A stretch of DNA of 64,000 nucleotides from Halolamina salifodinae (GTDB lineage: Archaea > Halobacteriota > Halobacteria > Halobacteriales > Haloferacaceae): contig NZ_JAGGLC010000006.1 of the NCBI RefSeq assembly GCF_017874235.1, positions 124,001 to 188,000 of the forward strand. The letters run 5' to 3'. The notes beneath the pieces are model-generated. The model saw nothing but the letters and a program-made list of their open reading frames with translations, was not told the DNA's origin and made no database searches. Below, piece after piece: positions 43,767 through 53,210 of the stretch. Each line of letters starts with the position of its first letter. Within the stretch, counting starts at the first letter, position 1. The position numbers and the translations under genes are program-made.

Positions 43767-45647
43767 ATGCATCCAAACGACTTCATCAAACCCGACGTCA
43801 ACGACCACGACTTCGAGGAGGACGGGGAGCCGATGCTCGAGGAGAACGTCCACGAACTCCAGCAGGAGGTCCCCGGAGAGGACGTGACCGACCAGATGCT
43901 CCGGGAGGACATCGCGAACCCGAACTCCTGGCTCCACTACAATAAGGGGCTCGAACAGATCGGGTTCGCGCCGGCCACCCGGATCACCCCGGAGAACATC
44001 GGCGACCTGAGTCCCGAGTACATGATCGACGAGTACGGCGGGAGCCAAAACGAACCGATCATCGTTCCGGGCGACCCGCCGGTGCTCTACTACACGCAGG
44101 CCAGCCCCCAGGAGGTCCGGGCAGTCAACGCGCGGACCGGCGACGAGTACTGGCGGTTTGCCTACTCGAACGAGAACACGAAGGGGCTCACGCAGGCCAA
44201 CCGCGGCGTCGCGGTGTATCAGGACAAGGTGTACCTCGGTGCCCACGACAACAGCCTCATCGCCATCGACCGCTACACCGGCGAGCAGGTCTGGAAGACA
44301 AAGACGCTCACGCCCAAACAGGAAGAAGAGATGAGCGTCCCCGAGCGGATGGCGAACACGCAGGCCCCGGAACTGTTCGACGGCCTCGTGTTCAAGGGGA
44401 TGACCGGCTACTACGGTGGCTGGGGTGCCTACACGGCCGTCGACGCCGAGACCGGCGAGATCCAGTGGCAGTACGAGGTGATCCCCGAGGACGAGTGGGT
44501 CGGCGAATCGTGGCGCTACGGCGACGCCTCGCCGTGGAACAGCGCCGCCATCGACCCGGAGTCCCGGACCATCTTCATCCCGGGTGCCAACCCCGGGCCG
44601 ATGATGAACGGCGTCGTCCGGCCGGGGCCGAACAAACACTCCGACTCGGTCATCGCCCTCGACGTCGACTCCGGCGAGGAGAAGTGGACGACCCAACTGG
44701 TCGCCCACGACTGGCACGACTACGACACGTACAACACCCGGATCGTGGAGATGGAGGTCGACGGCGAGGTCAAACGGGTCCTCGAGGCGGTCAACAAGAC
44801 CGGCTACCTCTACTTCCTCGACATCGAGACGGGCCAACTCATCGAGCGTTCGCGGCCCTACGCGAAGCAGGGCGGCGAAGTCGACTTCATGGGGATTCTC
44901 CCGAAGGGCCAGGAGAACGCCGCGACCGTCTGGCCCTCCGACTGGGGGTCGACGGAGTGGACGCCCGACTCCTACAACCCACAGACGGGGCTGGCCCACA
45001 TCGCGGCCAACGACACGGTGAAACGCTACTGGTACGACGACTACGAGTACGATAGCTCCGTCGCGGAGGTCAACGTCGGCGGCGGCTTCCAACTCGTCGA
45101 CTACGAGGAGTTCCCGGACATCTCCGCCCACATCACCGCCATCGATCCGGCGACCGGCGAGGAGGTCTGGCGCGAGGAACTCGAACAGGACAAATACCAG
45201 TCCCGCGCCGGCGGGACGACAGCCGCCGGCGGCGGCGTCGTGTTCGCGAGTTCGCCGACGGCGAACCTCGTCGCCGTCGACGCCGAGTCGGGCGAGCGCG
45301 TGTGGGAACACAGCGTGACCGACCCGCCGCGAGGGATCACCGCCGCACCCGTCTCCTGGGACGACCCAGTCGAGTCGAAACAGTACGTCGCGGTTGCGAG
45401 CGTCGACGGGATCCAGGTGTTCGCACTCGAAGCCCAGGAGGAGACCGCGACACCGACCGAAACCGCGACAGAGACGGCGACAGCCACGGACGAACCGGCG
45501 GACACCGCGACTGACACGGAGGAAACGACGAGCACGGACAGTCCCGGATTCGGCGCCGCCGCCACCGCGGCGGGCCTCGGGAGCGCGGCGTACGCGGCCA
45601 AACGCCGATACGACGGCCAGAATGACGACGAGTCGGACGAAACCTGA
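43767..45647 (+). CDS. PQQ-dependent dehydrogenase-like beta-propeller with C-terminal anchor
   Basis: A 626-residue eight-bladed quinoprotein. Conserved: WLHYNKGLEQIGFAPATRIT, the tryptophan-docking motifs AVNARTGDEYW and AIDPATGEEVW, and HDWHDYDT holding the catalytic-type Asp. The adjacent-Cys disulfide of methanol dehydrogenases and a haem c domain are absent. The C-terminus is a Thr-rich linker and PGFGAAATAAGLG-type PGF-CTERM tail. No N-terminal signal peptide is present in the open frame; the previous gene has a Tat signal. GTG at 43758 is the alternative start. Confidence 0.88.
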   Translation: MHPNDFIKPDVNDHDFEEDGEPMLEENVHELQQEVPGEDVTDQMLREDIANPNSWLHYNKGLEQIGFAPATRITPENIGDLSPEYMIDEYGGSQNEPIIVPGDPPVLYYTQASPQEVRAVNARTGDEYWRFAYSNENTKGLTQANRGVAVYQDKVYLGAHDNSLIAIDRYTGEQVWKTKTLTPKQEEEMSVPERMANTQAPELFDGLVFKGMTGYYGGWGAYTAVDAETGEIQWQYEVIPEDEWVGESWRYGDASPWNSAAIDPESRTIFIPGANPGPMMNGVVRPGPNKHSDSVIALDVDSGEEKWTTQLVAHDWHDYDTYNTRIVEMEVDGEVKRVLEAVNKTGYLYFLDIETGQLIERSRPYAKQGGEVDFMGILPKGQENAATVWPSDWGSTEWTPDSYNPQTGLAHIAANDTVKRYWYDDYEYDSSVAEVNVGGGFQLVDYEEFPDISAHITAIDPATGEEVWREELEQDKYQSRAGGTTAAGGGVVFASSPTANLVAVDAESGERVWEHSVTDPPRGITAAPVSWDDPVESKQYVAVASVDGIQVFALEAQEETATPTETATETATATDEPADTATDTEETTSTDSPGFGAAATAAGLGSAAYAAKRRYDGQNDDESDET

Positions 45648-45707
45648 GGCCACGTCCGACCCCGCGAAGCCACAGCATCTATGGGCTCTGCGGCCGCAGA
45701 CGGCGGT

Positions 45708-46199
45708 ATGCGCCGCCGTGCCCTCCTCTCCAGTGCGCGCACCGCCCTCCTGACCACCCCGCTACTCGCGCTCGCCGGCTGTTCCGGGTTCGGGAGCGGC
45801 GGCAGCGAGTCGCCGACCGACACTGCCGAACCGACCGACACCGTCGAGTCGCCGTCATCAACCGACACCCCGACTGCATCGCCCACATCGACGCCAGCCG
45901 TGGTACAGACCCCCGACGGTCTCCGCGTGGTTGAGCACGCGCTCGTCCGCTCGAACGAGGGGACCGAGGACGAACTGGTCGGCGTCGACGCGGTGATCGA
46001 AAATACGGGCGCAGAAGCAACAGATGCGACCGCGACGGCTCGGTTCTACGATGGATCGGGAAGCCTGCTCGACGAGAGCGAGGCCGACACAACCGACCTC
46101 TCGTCCGGCGGTCGCTGGTCGCTGGAGCTACTGTTCGGCGGCAGCGGCGAGGCCGCCCGGGCCGTCGCCGACTACCGGCTGGTCGTGGAGCGGGTCTGA
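45708..46199 (+). CDS. Lipoprotein with Ig-like (FxLYD-type) domain
   Basis: A 163-residue protein: leader MRRRALLSSARTALL with lipobox LALAGC, then a Ser/Thr/Pro-rich linker (residues ~30-65) and one small beta domain (ELVGVDAVIENTGAEATDAT, ARFYDGSGSLL). Lipid-anchored outside the cell. ATG at 45681 is an alternative start. Follows the PQQ gene by 60 bp; convergent with the quinone oxidoreductase. Function unknown. Confidence 0.72.
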   Translation: MRRRALLSSARTALLTTPLLALAGCSGFGSGGSESPTDTAEPTDTVESPSSTDTPTASPTSTPAVVQTPDGLRVVEHALVRSNEGTEDELVGVDAVIENTGAEATDATATARFYDGSGSLLDESEADTTDLSSGGRWSLELLFGGSGEAARAVADYRLVVERV

Positions 46200-46200
46200 G

Positions 46201-47205
46201 TTACTCGTTGACCAGCAGGATCTTCCCGACGAACTCCCCGGACTCGGCCAGTTCGTGGGCCTCGTCGACGTCCGAGAAGCTGAAGCGCCGGTCGATGTGG
46301 GGCGCGACCGCGCCGTCGTCGACCAGCGTCGCGATGTCCTCGAGTTCGTCGCCGACGCGCTCCTGCCCCTCGCCCAGCAGCACCGGGAGGATGACCAGCA
46401 CGACCCCGAGTTCGAGGGACTGCTGGTGCATCGGCGCGAGCGAGAGGTCCTCGGCCGCGCTGGACTCGGTGGTGACGACGCTCCCGAACGGTCGAACGGC
46501 CTCGAACGCGGTCGCGAGGTGGTCGTCGCCGATGGGGTCGAAGACGGTGTCGAAGCCAGCGCCGTCGGTGTGTTCCGCGACGTACGCCCCGGGATCGGTT
46601 TCGGTGTAGTCGATGGCCGCGTCGGCGCCGAGATCGAGTGCAAGGTCACGCTTCTCGGCCGTCGATCCGGTAGCGACGACGTTCGCGCCGAGCCAGCGGG
46701 CGATCTGCACGCCGATGTGGCCGACACCGCCGCTGGCGCCGTAGACGAGCACGTCGTCGCCGAGGCCGACGTCGCTCTTGTCGGTGAGCATCTCCCAGGC
46801 CGTCAGCGCGACGACGGGGAGCGCCGCGGCGTCGGCCAGCGGGATCGACTCCGGCGCGTCGGCGAACGTCCCGGCGTGGCCGACGACGTAGTCCGCGAGG
46901 GCGCCCTGTCGACCGGCGCCGCCGGGCATCCCGTACACCTCGTCGCCCGCCTCGAAGCGCTCGACGCCTTCGCCGACGACGTCGACGACGCCCGAGATGT
47001 CACAGCCGAGCGTTGCGGGGAAATCCGGCGCGAACGGGTCGATGTGGCCCGCGCGGATCTTGTAGTCGACGGGGTTGACGCTGGAGGCGACGACCTCGAC
47101 CCGGATCTCGCCGGGGGCCGGATCCGGGACCGGCTGCTCGGTCTCGGTGAAAACACCCGGGTCGCCGTACTCCTCGATGACGTGTGCGGTCATCTCTGAT
47201 GGCAT
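46201..47205 (-). CDS. NADPH:quinone oxidoreductase-like MDR protein
   Basis: A 334-residue medium-chain dehydrogenase without zinc ligands. Motifs: ASSVNPVDYKIRAGH, YGASGGVGHIGVQIA (NADPH site), GDDVLVYGASGG and FDTVFDPIGDD. Reduces quinones or other alpha,beta-unsaturated carbonyls. Start codon choice is 47205 or 47193 (MTAHVIEEYGD). Confidence 0.9.
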   Translation of the reverse strand: MPSEMTAHVIEEYGDPGVFTETEQPVPDPAPGEIRVEVVASSVNPVDYKIRAGHIDPFAPDFPATLGCDISGVVDVVGEGVERFEAGDEVYGMPGGAGRQGALADYVVGHAGTFADAPESIPLADAAALPVVALTAWEMLTDKSDVGLGDDVLVYGASGGVGHIGVQIARWLGANVVATGSTAEKRDLALDLGADAAIDYTETDPGAYVAEHTDGAGFDTVFDPIGDDHLATAFEAVRPFGSVVTTESSAAEDLSLAPMHQQSLELGVVLVILPVLLGEGQERVGDELEDIATLVDDGAVAPHIDRRFSFSDVDEAHELAESGEFVGKILLVNE

Positions 47206-47310
47206 ACTCGAACGGAGGAACTACCCGGGGGAGAACTCGGCGGTAGTGACACGCGGCAGCGGCGCTGTTCGGTTGGGGTGTGCGAAAAAGTGGAAGACGG
47301 CGCTGTCGGC

Positions 47311-48573
47311 CTACTCGCCGCTATCGGACTCGTTGCGCGTGAGTTCGTACTGGAACCCGATGGTGTCCTGTGGCATGATCTCGACTCCCCACTCGCCCGT
47401 ATCGGGTGCGTCGAGGACGTAGACGAACTCGGTCTGACCGTTGTTATCGGCGTAGGCGCCCTCGGTGGTGCGCTGGCGGGCGCCGAGGTCGACGTGGCCG
47501 CGCTTGGAGACCTGCACGCGCTCGGCCTCGATGCGCTCACCGTCGGGCGAGACGAACGTGACGTTGAAGCTCGCCGCGTCGGCGTTCTCCGCCGAGCGGT
47601 AGTTCCGCGGCGTCAGCGTGAGCGTCACGTCGTCGGTGCGCTCGGTCACGGTGAACCCGGTCGTGAACGGCTCGCTGGGCTGTTCCCAGACGACGAAGTT
47701 CACGTTGATCTCCTGCCAGTAGTTCCCGCGGTCGGGCCGGTTGGGGTCTTTCAGACCCAGGTCGATGGAGGTGTCGTAGCGGCCGCGCTCGGCGTCCTCG
47801 CCCGGGGAGATGGAGATGGTCACCGTTGCGGTCTCGCCCGGCGCGATCTGGCTTGGCGCGTCGATGTCGATCCAGGACTGGTCGACCTGCTCCGAGCAGC
47901 CGGGACCGTGGCAGGTGCCGCGCTGCTTGGCGCGCTCGGGGCTCACCGGCACGGACTCCTCGCCGGTGTTCTTGATCACGATCTCCTTGGTGACCGTGTC
48001 GCCCGCTTCGACCTGCGTGCTGATGTACGTCTCAGAGAGGATCTTGACGGTCGGCTCCTTCCAGACGTTGACGCTGGTGTGGGCCGCGTGGATCGGTCGC
48101 GGCGGCTGGCCGGCGACCGGTTTCGTGGTCTGGTTGGTGAACGCGATCTGGCCGGAGTAGCGCGCGATCTCGGCGTCCTCGGGGATCGAGATGCTCACTT
48201 CGTACTCGACCTCCGCGCCGGCCTCGATGGTGTCGGGGCCGGAGATGTCGACCCACGACGCTTCGAGGGGGTTGCGGTCGGTCGGCGACGTGAACAGGTG
48301 CGGGTTCACGTCGACCGCCTCGTCCTCGCCGTTCTCGACGGTGACGGTGAACGTCCCGCTCTGGCCGGGCTTGAGGTCGAGGTAGCTCTCACGCGCGTCG
48401 ACGTAGAGCCGCGTGTAGTTCGTTTGACCGTCGCCGGCGTCGGCGCCGGTCGCAGTCGCGGTCGCGGCCGCGGGGGTGGCCACGTTCGCGCCTGCGTCGG
48501 TCGGTGCGACTGCCGCCGCGGCTGGCACACTAGCCAGTGCGACGACGAAGGCGATCAGGATGACTCGTTTCAT
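47311..48573 (-). CDS. Secreted multi-domain Ig-like protein
   Basis: A 420-residue protein with a Sec signal peptide (MKRVILIAFVVALASVPAAAA) and about three beta-sandwich domains (~55-155, 160-270, 275-400) with repeated motif GQSGTFTVTVENGEDE and GETATVTISISPGEDAE. A Cys pair lies in RGTCHGPGCSEQ. No C-terminal anchor. Unknown function; perhaps surface adhesion or archaeal glycan scaffold. Confidence 0.75.
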   Translation of the reverse strand: MKRVILIAFVVALASVPAAAAVAPTDAGANVATPAAATATATGADAGDGQTNYTRLYVDARESYLDLKPGQSGTFTVTVENGEDEAVDVNPHLFTSPTDRNPLEASWVDISGPDTIEAGAEVEYEVSISIPEDAEIARYSGQIAFTNQTTKPVAGQPPRPIHAAHTSVNVWKEPTVKILSETYISTQVEAGDTVTKEIVIKNTGEESVPVSPERAKQRGTCHGPGCSEQVDQSWIDIDAPSQIAPGETATVTISISPGEDAERGRYDTSIDLGLKDPNRPDRGNYWQEINVNFVVWEQPSEPFTTGFTVTERTDDVTLTLTPRNYRSAENADAASFNVTFVSPDGERIEAERVQVSKRGHVDLGARQRTTEGAYADNNGQTEFVYVLDAPDTGEWGVEIMPQDTIGFQYELTRNESDSGE

Positions 48574-48689
48574 GGGTTTGGCGTACGCTGACGACTCGCC
48601 ATGGAGGGCGGAGGGCAGCGAACAGGCGGCCGTTCGCTCGGTGACGTGAAATAGCTTCTGGGGATTGATGTGGGCGAGAAAAACGCCCG

Positions 48690-50438
48690 CTAGAGTCGTC
48701 GCCGGATGCGTTCGGCCGTCGTGGCGCCGATGCCGTCGACGTCCCGCAGGTCGTCCTCGCCGGCCTCGCGGACGGCGTCGACGGAGCCGAACCGCCGCAG
48801 CAGGCGCTTTCTGGTCTCCGGGCCGACCCCATCCACCTCGTCGAGCGCCGTTCCCACGTCGTCGCGGACGCTCTGGTGGTACTGGACGGCGAAGCGATGG
48901 GCCTCGTCGCGCACGCGCTGGAGCAGGTGAAGGTGGGGCGCGTCGTCGTCGAACCGCTCGACGTTGTCGGGAGTGATCACTAGCTCCTCGGCTTTCGCCA
49001 GCGCGATGCAGGGCACCTGCCAGCCGGTCTCGTCCAGCGCGTCCATCGCCGCGCCCAACTGCCCTTCGCCGCCGTCGATGAGCAGGAGATCCGGATCCGG
49101 GCGGTCGTCGCGCCCCTCGACGGCGCGCTCGGCCCGCCAGCGCACCAGTTCGCGCATGTTGGCGTAGTCGTCGTTCCGGTCGGTGAGCTTCTTGCGGCGG
49201 TAGCCGGACTTCTCGGCGCTGCCGCCGGCGAAGCAGACGTCGCTGCCGACGACGGCCTTCCCCTGTGCGTGGCTCACGTCGAACCCCTCGATGCGCTCGG
49301 GTCGGGGGATGTCGAGCGCCTGTCCCAGCGCGCCCACGGGGTCGTCGGCGCCGCCGACGCCGCTGCGGGCGTTCTTGAGCGCCAGTTCGACCAGCTTCCC
49401 CTCCCGGCCCGCGCCGGGCACCGACACGTCGACGCCGGCGGAATCGAGCCAGTCGAGCACGTCCTCGTCGTCCGGGCGCTCGGAGAGCAGAATCGCGTCC
49501 GGTAGCTCTCGCTCGGCGTAGTACTGCGTGAGGAAGGCCGAGAGGAGTGTGGCGACGCGGTCCTCGCCCTCCGGCGCATCGAGCCGGTGGCGGGAGCGGT
49601 CGACGAGCTGGCCGGAATCGGCGTGCAGACGCGCAACGGTCGCGTTCTCGCCCTCGACGACGGCCGCGAGCACGTCCACCTCGCGCCGACTGCTGGGCGA
49701 GGAAACGGCCTCACCGCCGCCGCCGTGGAACGCCTCGACGGCTTCCAGTCGGTCGCGGGCGTTGGCCGCGCGCTCGAACTCCTCCGCTTGGGCGGCCTGC
49801 TCCATCTCCCGGCCCAGCGGGTCGGCGAGCACGCCCGTCTCGCCCTCGAAAAAGCGGATCGCGCTCTGGACGTCCTCGGCGTAGCGCTCGGCGTCGATGG
49901 CGTCGACGCAGGGCGCCGAGCAGAGCCCCATCTCGTGGTCGAGGCAGGGCCGCTCGCGGTTCTGGAACTTGTGGTCCGAACAGCCACGCAGGCCGTACGT
50001 CTCCCGGATGGCCTTCACGACCGTCTCGACCTCGCCTTTCCGGGTGTAGGGGCCGAAAACCGTGGCCGCGTCGTCGGGGTCGCGGGTGATCTCGATACGG
50101 GGGTACTGGTGGTCCGTTAGCTGGACCAGCGGGTAGGATTTGTCGTCCTTCAGCCGGACGTTGTAGCGGGGCTGATGGCGCTTGATCAGGTTCGCCTCCA
50201 GCAGGAGGGCTTGCGTCTCGGTGTCGGTGACGGCGGTGTCGATGGCGTCGGCGCGGGCCACCATCCGCCGGATGCGGTCGCTGCGGGGATCGGCGTAGGA
50301 GCGCACGCGGTCACGGATGTCGACGGCTTTGCCGACGTAGAGCACCGTGTCGACGTCGTCGCCGCGTTCGAGGAAGCGGTAGACCCCCGGCTCCCGGGGG
50401 AGGTCGCGCGCGCGCTCTCGAACCTCGCTCGCGTCCAT
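48690..50438 (-). CDS. uvrC: Excinuclease ABC subunit C
   Basis: A 582-residue nucleotide-excision-repair endonuclease, making 3' and 5' incisions with UvrA/UvrB. The N-terminal GIY-YIG domain ([11 protein letters not shown]...[14 protein letters not shown]), a Cys-rich LCSAPC region, UVR motif, the RNase-H-like domain ([28 protein letters not shown]), and two C-terminal HhH motifs ([36 protein letters not shown]). Haloarchaea carry bacterial-type UvrABC. Confidence 0.96.
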   Translation of the reverse strand: MDASEVRERARDLPREPGVYRFLERGDDVDTVLYVGKAVDIRDRVRSYADPRSDRIRRMVARADAIDTAVTDTETQALLLEANLIKRHQPRYNVRLKDDKSYPLVQLTDHQYPRIEITRDPDDAATVFGPYTRKGEVETVVKAIRETYGLRGCSDHKFQNRERPCLDHEMGLCSAPCVDAIDAERYAEDVQSAIRFFEGETGVLADPLGREMEQAAQAEEFERAANARDRLEAVEAFHGGGGEAVSSPSSRREVDVLAAVVEGENATVARLHADSGQLVDRSRHRLDAPEGEDRVATLLSAFLTQYYAERELPDAILLSERPDDEDVLDWLDSAGVDVSVPGAGREGKLVELALKNARSGVGGADDPVGALGQALDIPRPERIEGFDVSHAQGKAVVGSDVCFAGGSAEKSGYRRKKLTDRNDDYANMRELVRWRAERAVEGRDDRPDPDLLLIDGGEGQLGAAMDALDETGWQVPCIALAKAEELVITPDNVERFDDDAPHLHLLQRVRDEAHRFAVQYHQSVRDDVGTALDEVDGVGPETRKRLLRRFGSVDAVREAGEDDLRDVDGIGATTAERIRRRL

Positions 50439-50526
50439 CTATCCGGGGTAGGGGGTGGGCGCGTTTCAGCGTGACGCCCCATGATCGTGGAGCGCGTTTA
50501 GTCAGTGGGTTAGAACCACCGTGAAA

Positions 50527-50781
50527 GCCCCTTCCGATCCCACCCGACAGCATTCGCCGGGTACGAGGCCCGGCGCGGCATCCGGTCCCCGCTCCTCCCC
50601 GTCGCCGCCGGCGCTCGCTCGTTGCACTCGCTCGCGCGTTGGCGGCGACGCTACCACCGCATCCGGCGCGAAGCGCTCGCACCGCCATGCGCGAGCAAGC
50701 GCGAGGGATGAGCGAGTGAGCAGAGCGAACGAGCGAATCGGCTGGGGAGGATGAGGTTGCGGTGGGCGGGACTGAAAGGGG
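50527..50781. mobile_element. GC-rich element with short inverted termini (255 bp, non-coding)
   Basis: Left end GCCCCTTCCGATCCCACCC and inverted right end GCCCCTTTCAGTCCCGCCC match at 15 of 19 positions. Contains CCGGG/CCCGG and a CGCTCG-rich centre, and the block AATCGGCTGGGGAGGATGAG, which is related to the GGCTGGGGAGG block of elements A-C. No gene. Transposon-like origin is inferred. Confidence 0.45.
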
Positions 50782-50783
50782 CT

Positions 50784-50886
50784 ACTCGCTCGACGAACCC
50801 GGCCGACGTAAGCACTGCAGCGACCGAAGGGAGCGAAGCGCGCAGCGAGGCCCGGGAGTCGAGCGGGTAGGGGCTTTCTCGGTGTT
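50784..50886 (+). repeat. AAGCAC...GGGGCTTTC repeat, copy 3
   Basis: GCTCGACGAACCCGGCC, GTAAGCAC, GCGACCGAAGGGAGCGAAG, CGCGCAGCGAG, CGAGCGGG and AGGGGCTTTCTCGGTG follow in the same order as at 16970-17063. The 3' part is found in reverse at 20797. Non-coding; the remainder of the spacer to 51000 has nothing recognisable. Confidence 0.7.
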
Positions 50887-51000
50887 TACGACCAATCCAG
50901 TAACCCCTAGAACCCAAACTGACGTGGCAGTCGTCGATACAGCAACCGAGACCCATACCCGACCGTCGGCTACAAACCGACCCCGATCCAACCCCGAACC

Positions 51001-51258
51001 ATGCCCCGCGTCTGGCTCGTCGAACGCGATGTCGACAGCCGCAACCTCGTGACGATGACCTACGCCACCCCGGACGGCGAGCGCGCGTTCACCCGGCAGG
51101 CGGCGCTGGATAGCCTCGCACGCCGAGACGGTCCCACCGCCGCCGTCGATGTCGAGGAGGACCGACTCGAAACCGTCGGCGACCCCGAGACCGCCGCGCG
51201 ATACGCCGAGGAGGCCGAACGCGTCGCCGAGCGCCACGACCCCGAAGACAGTCTGTAG
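51001..51258 (+). CDS. Small conserved-looking haloarchaeal protein
   Basis: An 85-residue acidic soluble protein (MPRVWLVERDVDSRNLVTMT, then GERAFTRQAALDSLA, and an acidic C-terminus). Base composition of the third codon positions is high in G/C, which supports coding. No family or motif recognised. It stands 59 bp ahead of the ABC exporter genes. Confidence 0.6.
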   Translation: MPRVWLVERDVDSRNLVTMTYATPDGERAFTRQAALDSLARRDGPTAAVDVEEDRLETVGDPETAARYAEEAERVAERHDPEDSL

Positions 51259-51317
51259 GAATTCTGACCCCCTCGCGGAGCCGAAACCCTTTATCGGGAA
51301 CCGAAGCAACCCCGCCC

Positions 51318-52265
51318 ATGGCCGCTATCGAACTCGACGGGGTGACCAAGCGGTTCGGCGACGTGACCGCCGTCGACGGACTGGACCTGACGGTGGCTGA
51401 GGGCGAGGTGTTCGGCTTCCTCGGCCCCAACGGCGCCGGGAAGTCGACGACTATCAACGTCCTGCTGGACTTCGTCCGCCCGACCGAGGGGTCGGTGCGG
51501 GTGCTCGGGATGGACCCACAGCGCGAGAGCGTCGCCGTCCGGGAGCGCACCGGCGTGCTCCCGGAGGGGTTCTCCGTCTACGACCGGCTGACGGGCCACG
51601 AACACCTCGAGTTTGCCATCGAGTCCAAGGACGCCGACGCCGACCCGGACGCACTGCTGGAACGTGTCGGCCTCGCGGGCGACGGCGACCGCAAGGCCGG
51701 CGGCTACTCCAAGGGGATGGCCCAACGGCTCGCACTCGGGATGGCGCTCGTGGGCGATCCGGACCTGCTGATCCTCGACGAACCCTCCTCCGGCCTCGAC
51801 CCCGCCGGCGCGAAGGAGATGCGCGAAATCGTGCGCGAGGAGGCCGACCGCGGCGCGACGGTGTTCTTCTCCAGCCACGTGCTGGGACAGGTCGAAGCGG
51901 TCTGTGACAGCGTCGGCATCCTCCGAGAGGGGAAACTGGTCGCGCGCGACTCCATCAGGGGGCTGCGTGAGGCGGTCGGCACCGGCGCGACCCTCGAAAT
52001 CACCGCCGAGGGCGTCACCGACGACCAACTCGACGCCGTGCGCGACCTCGACGGCGTCGACGCCGCGACGACCGACGGGACCGTGGTGACGGTACAGTGC
52101 GATCCCGAGGCCAAGACCGCCGTCATCGGCACCTTGGAGGACGCGGGCGTCGTCGTCGACGACTTCGCCACTCGCGAGTCGTCGCTGGAGGACCTGTTCC
52201 TCGCCTACACGGAGGGTGACGCGCCGGGTGCTAGTGAGGCCGCGGACTCGGAGGTGGAGGCATGA
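51318..52265 (+). CDS. ABC-2 type exporter, ATP-binding subunit
   Basis: A 315-residue ATPase: Walker A GPNGAGKSTT, signature YSKGMAQRLALG, Walker B LLILDEPSSGLDP, H-loop SSHVLGQVEA, then a ~90-residue C-terminal domain (ITAEGVTDDQLDAV). CcmA/NatA-type. Drives the downstream permease, whose start overlaps its stop (ATGA). Substrate unknown. Confidence 0.94.
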   Translation: MAAIELDGVTKRFGDVTAVDGLDLTVAEGEVFGFLGPNGAGKSTTINVLLDFVRPTEGSVRVLGMDPQRESVAVRERTGVLPEGFSVYDRLTGHEHLEFAIESKDADADPDALLERVGLAGDGDRKAGGYSKGMAQRLALGMALVGDPDLLILDEPSSGLDPAGAKEMREIVREEADRGATVFFSSHVLGQVEAVCDSVGILREGKLVARDSIRGLREAVGTGATLEITAEGVTDDQLDAVRDLDGVDAATTDGTVVTVQCDPEAKTAVIGTLEDAGVVVDDFATRESSLEDLFLAYTEGDAPGASEAADSEVEA

Positions 52266-53152
52266 GCTGGGAGGCCGTCGCCCGGAAGGACTTCCGCGAC
52301 GCGGTGCGCTCGCGCTGGCTCTGGGTGCTGTCGGCGCTCTCGGTGCTCGTGTTCGCCGGCGCCGCCGTCGGCCGGCTGTACGTGGGCAACGGCGCCCAGA
52401 ACACCCAGGGGCTCGTGCAGGGGTTCCTCTTCTTCCTGAAACAGGGGACCGCGATCCTGATCCCGCTGACCGCGCTGGTGGTCGCCTACGGCGCCATCAC
52501 CCGCGAGCGGGAGTCGGGAACGATCAAACTCCTGCTCTCGCTGCCCCACTCCCGGGACGACGTGGTGCTCGGGAAGTTCCTCGGCCGCAGCGCCGTGGTG
52601 ACGCTGCCGGTACTGATCGGCTTCTTCGTCGCCTTCCTCGCGCTACTGCCCGCTGGCTCGGGCGTGGACATCCTCGTCTACGTCGAGTTCGCGCTGCTGA
52701 CCGCGCTGCTGGGCGTGGTGTTCGTCGGCATCGCCGTCGGCGTCTCCGCGGCCGCGAACACGAATCAGCAGGCGCTCGTGGGCGCCGGCGGGCTGTTCAG
52801 CATCTTCTGGTTCCTCTGGAACTTCTTCGTCAGCGGCGTCAACCGCGCGGCGACGGAGCTGTTCGGGCTCTCGAACCCCGCCCAGTTCCGGCTTCGGCTG
52901 GCGCTGAAGATCCTCAACCCGATTCAGGCGTACAAGACGCTGGTCGACAGCCTGTTCATGAGCGGCCTCGAAGCCCGCGTCCGGATGTTCAGCATGCTAC
53001 TCGGGATGATCCCGAACCAGCAGGCCGCGCAGGCGCTGGGCCCGGAGCTCTCGCCGCTGTTCGCCGATTCGATGGTGCTGCTGGCGATGCTGGTCTGGCT
53101 GGTCGTCCCGCTGGCGGTCGGGATCGTCTGGTTCCGCGAGGCGGAACTGTAG
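52262..53152 (+). CDS. ABC-2 type exporter, permease subunit
   Basis: A 296-residue membrane protein with six hydrophobic segments, starting with WEAVARKDFRDAVRSRW, the amphipathic N-terminus typical of NosY/ABC-2 permeases, and the ITRERESGTIKLLLSLPHSR loop. Overlaps the ATPase gene by 4 bp. Exports an unknown substrate. Confidence 0.92.
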   Translation: MSWEAVARKDFRDAVRSRWLWVLSALSVLVFAGAAVGRLYVGNGAQNTQGLVQGFLFFLKQGTAILIPLTALVVAYGAITRERESGTIKLLLSLPHSRDDVVLGKFLGRSAVVTLPVLIGFFVAFLALLPAGSGVDILVYVEFALLTALLGVVFVGIAVGVSAAANTNQQALVGAGGLFSIFWFLWNFFVSGVNRAATELFGLSNPAQFRLRLALKILNPIQAYKTLVDSLFMSGLEARVRMFSMLLGMIPNQQAAQALGPELSPLFADSMVLLAMLVWLVVPLAVGIVWFREAEL

Positions 53153-53210
53153 ACGCTCGACCCACAGAAACTATATCAGCCGTTCGACCGATCCGCGACG
53201 TACGCCCTCC

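Noticed and set aside
43455-45653. 732-residue open frame on the minus strand opposite the PQQ dehydrogenase
   Set aside because: Shadow ORF produced by high GC and third-position bias; composition is Arg/Gly/Val-rich with no motif, while the plus strand encodes a clear quinoprotein.
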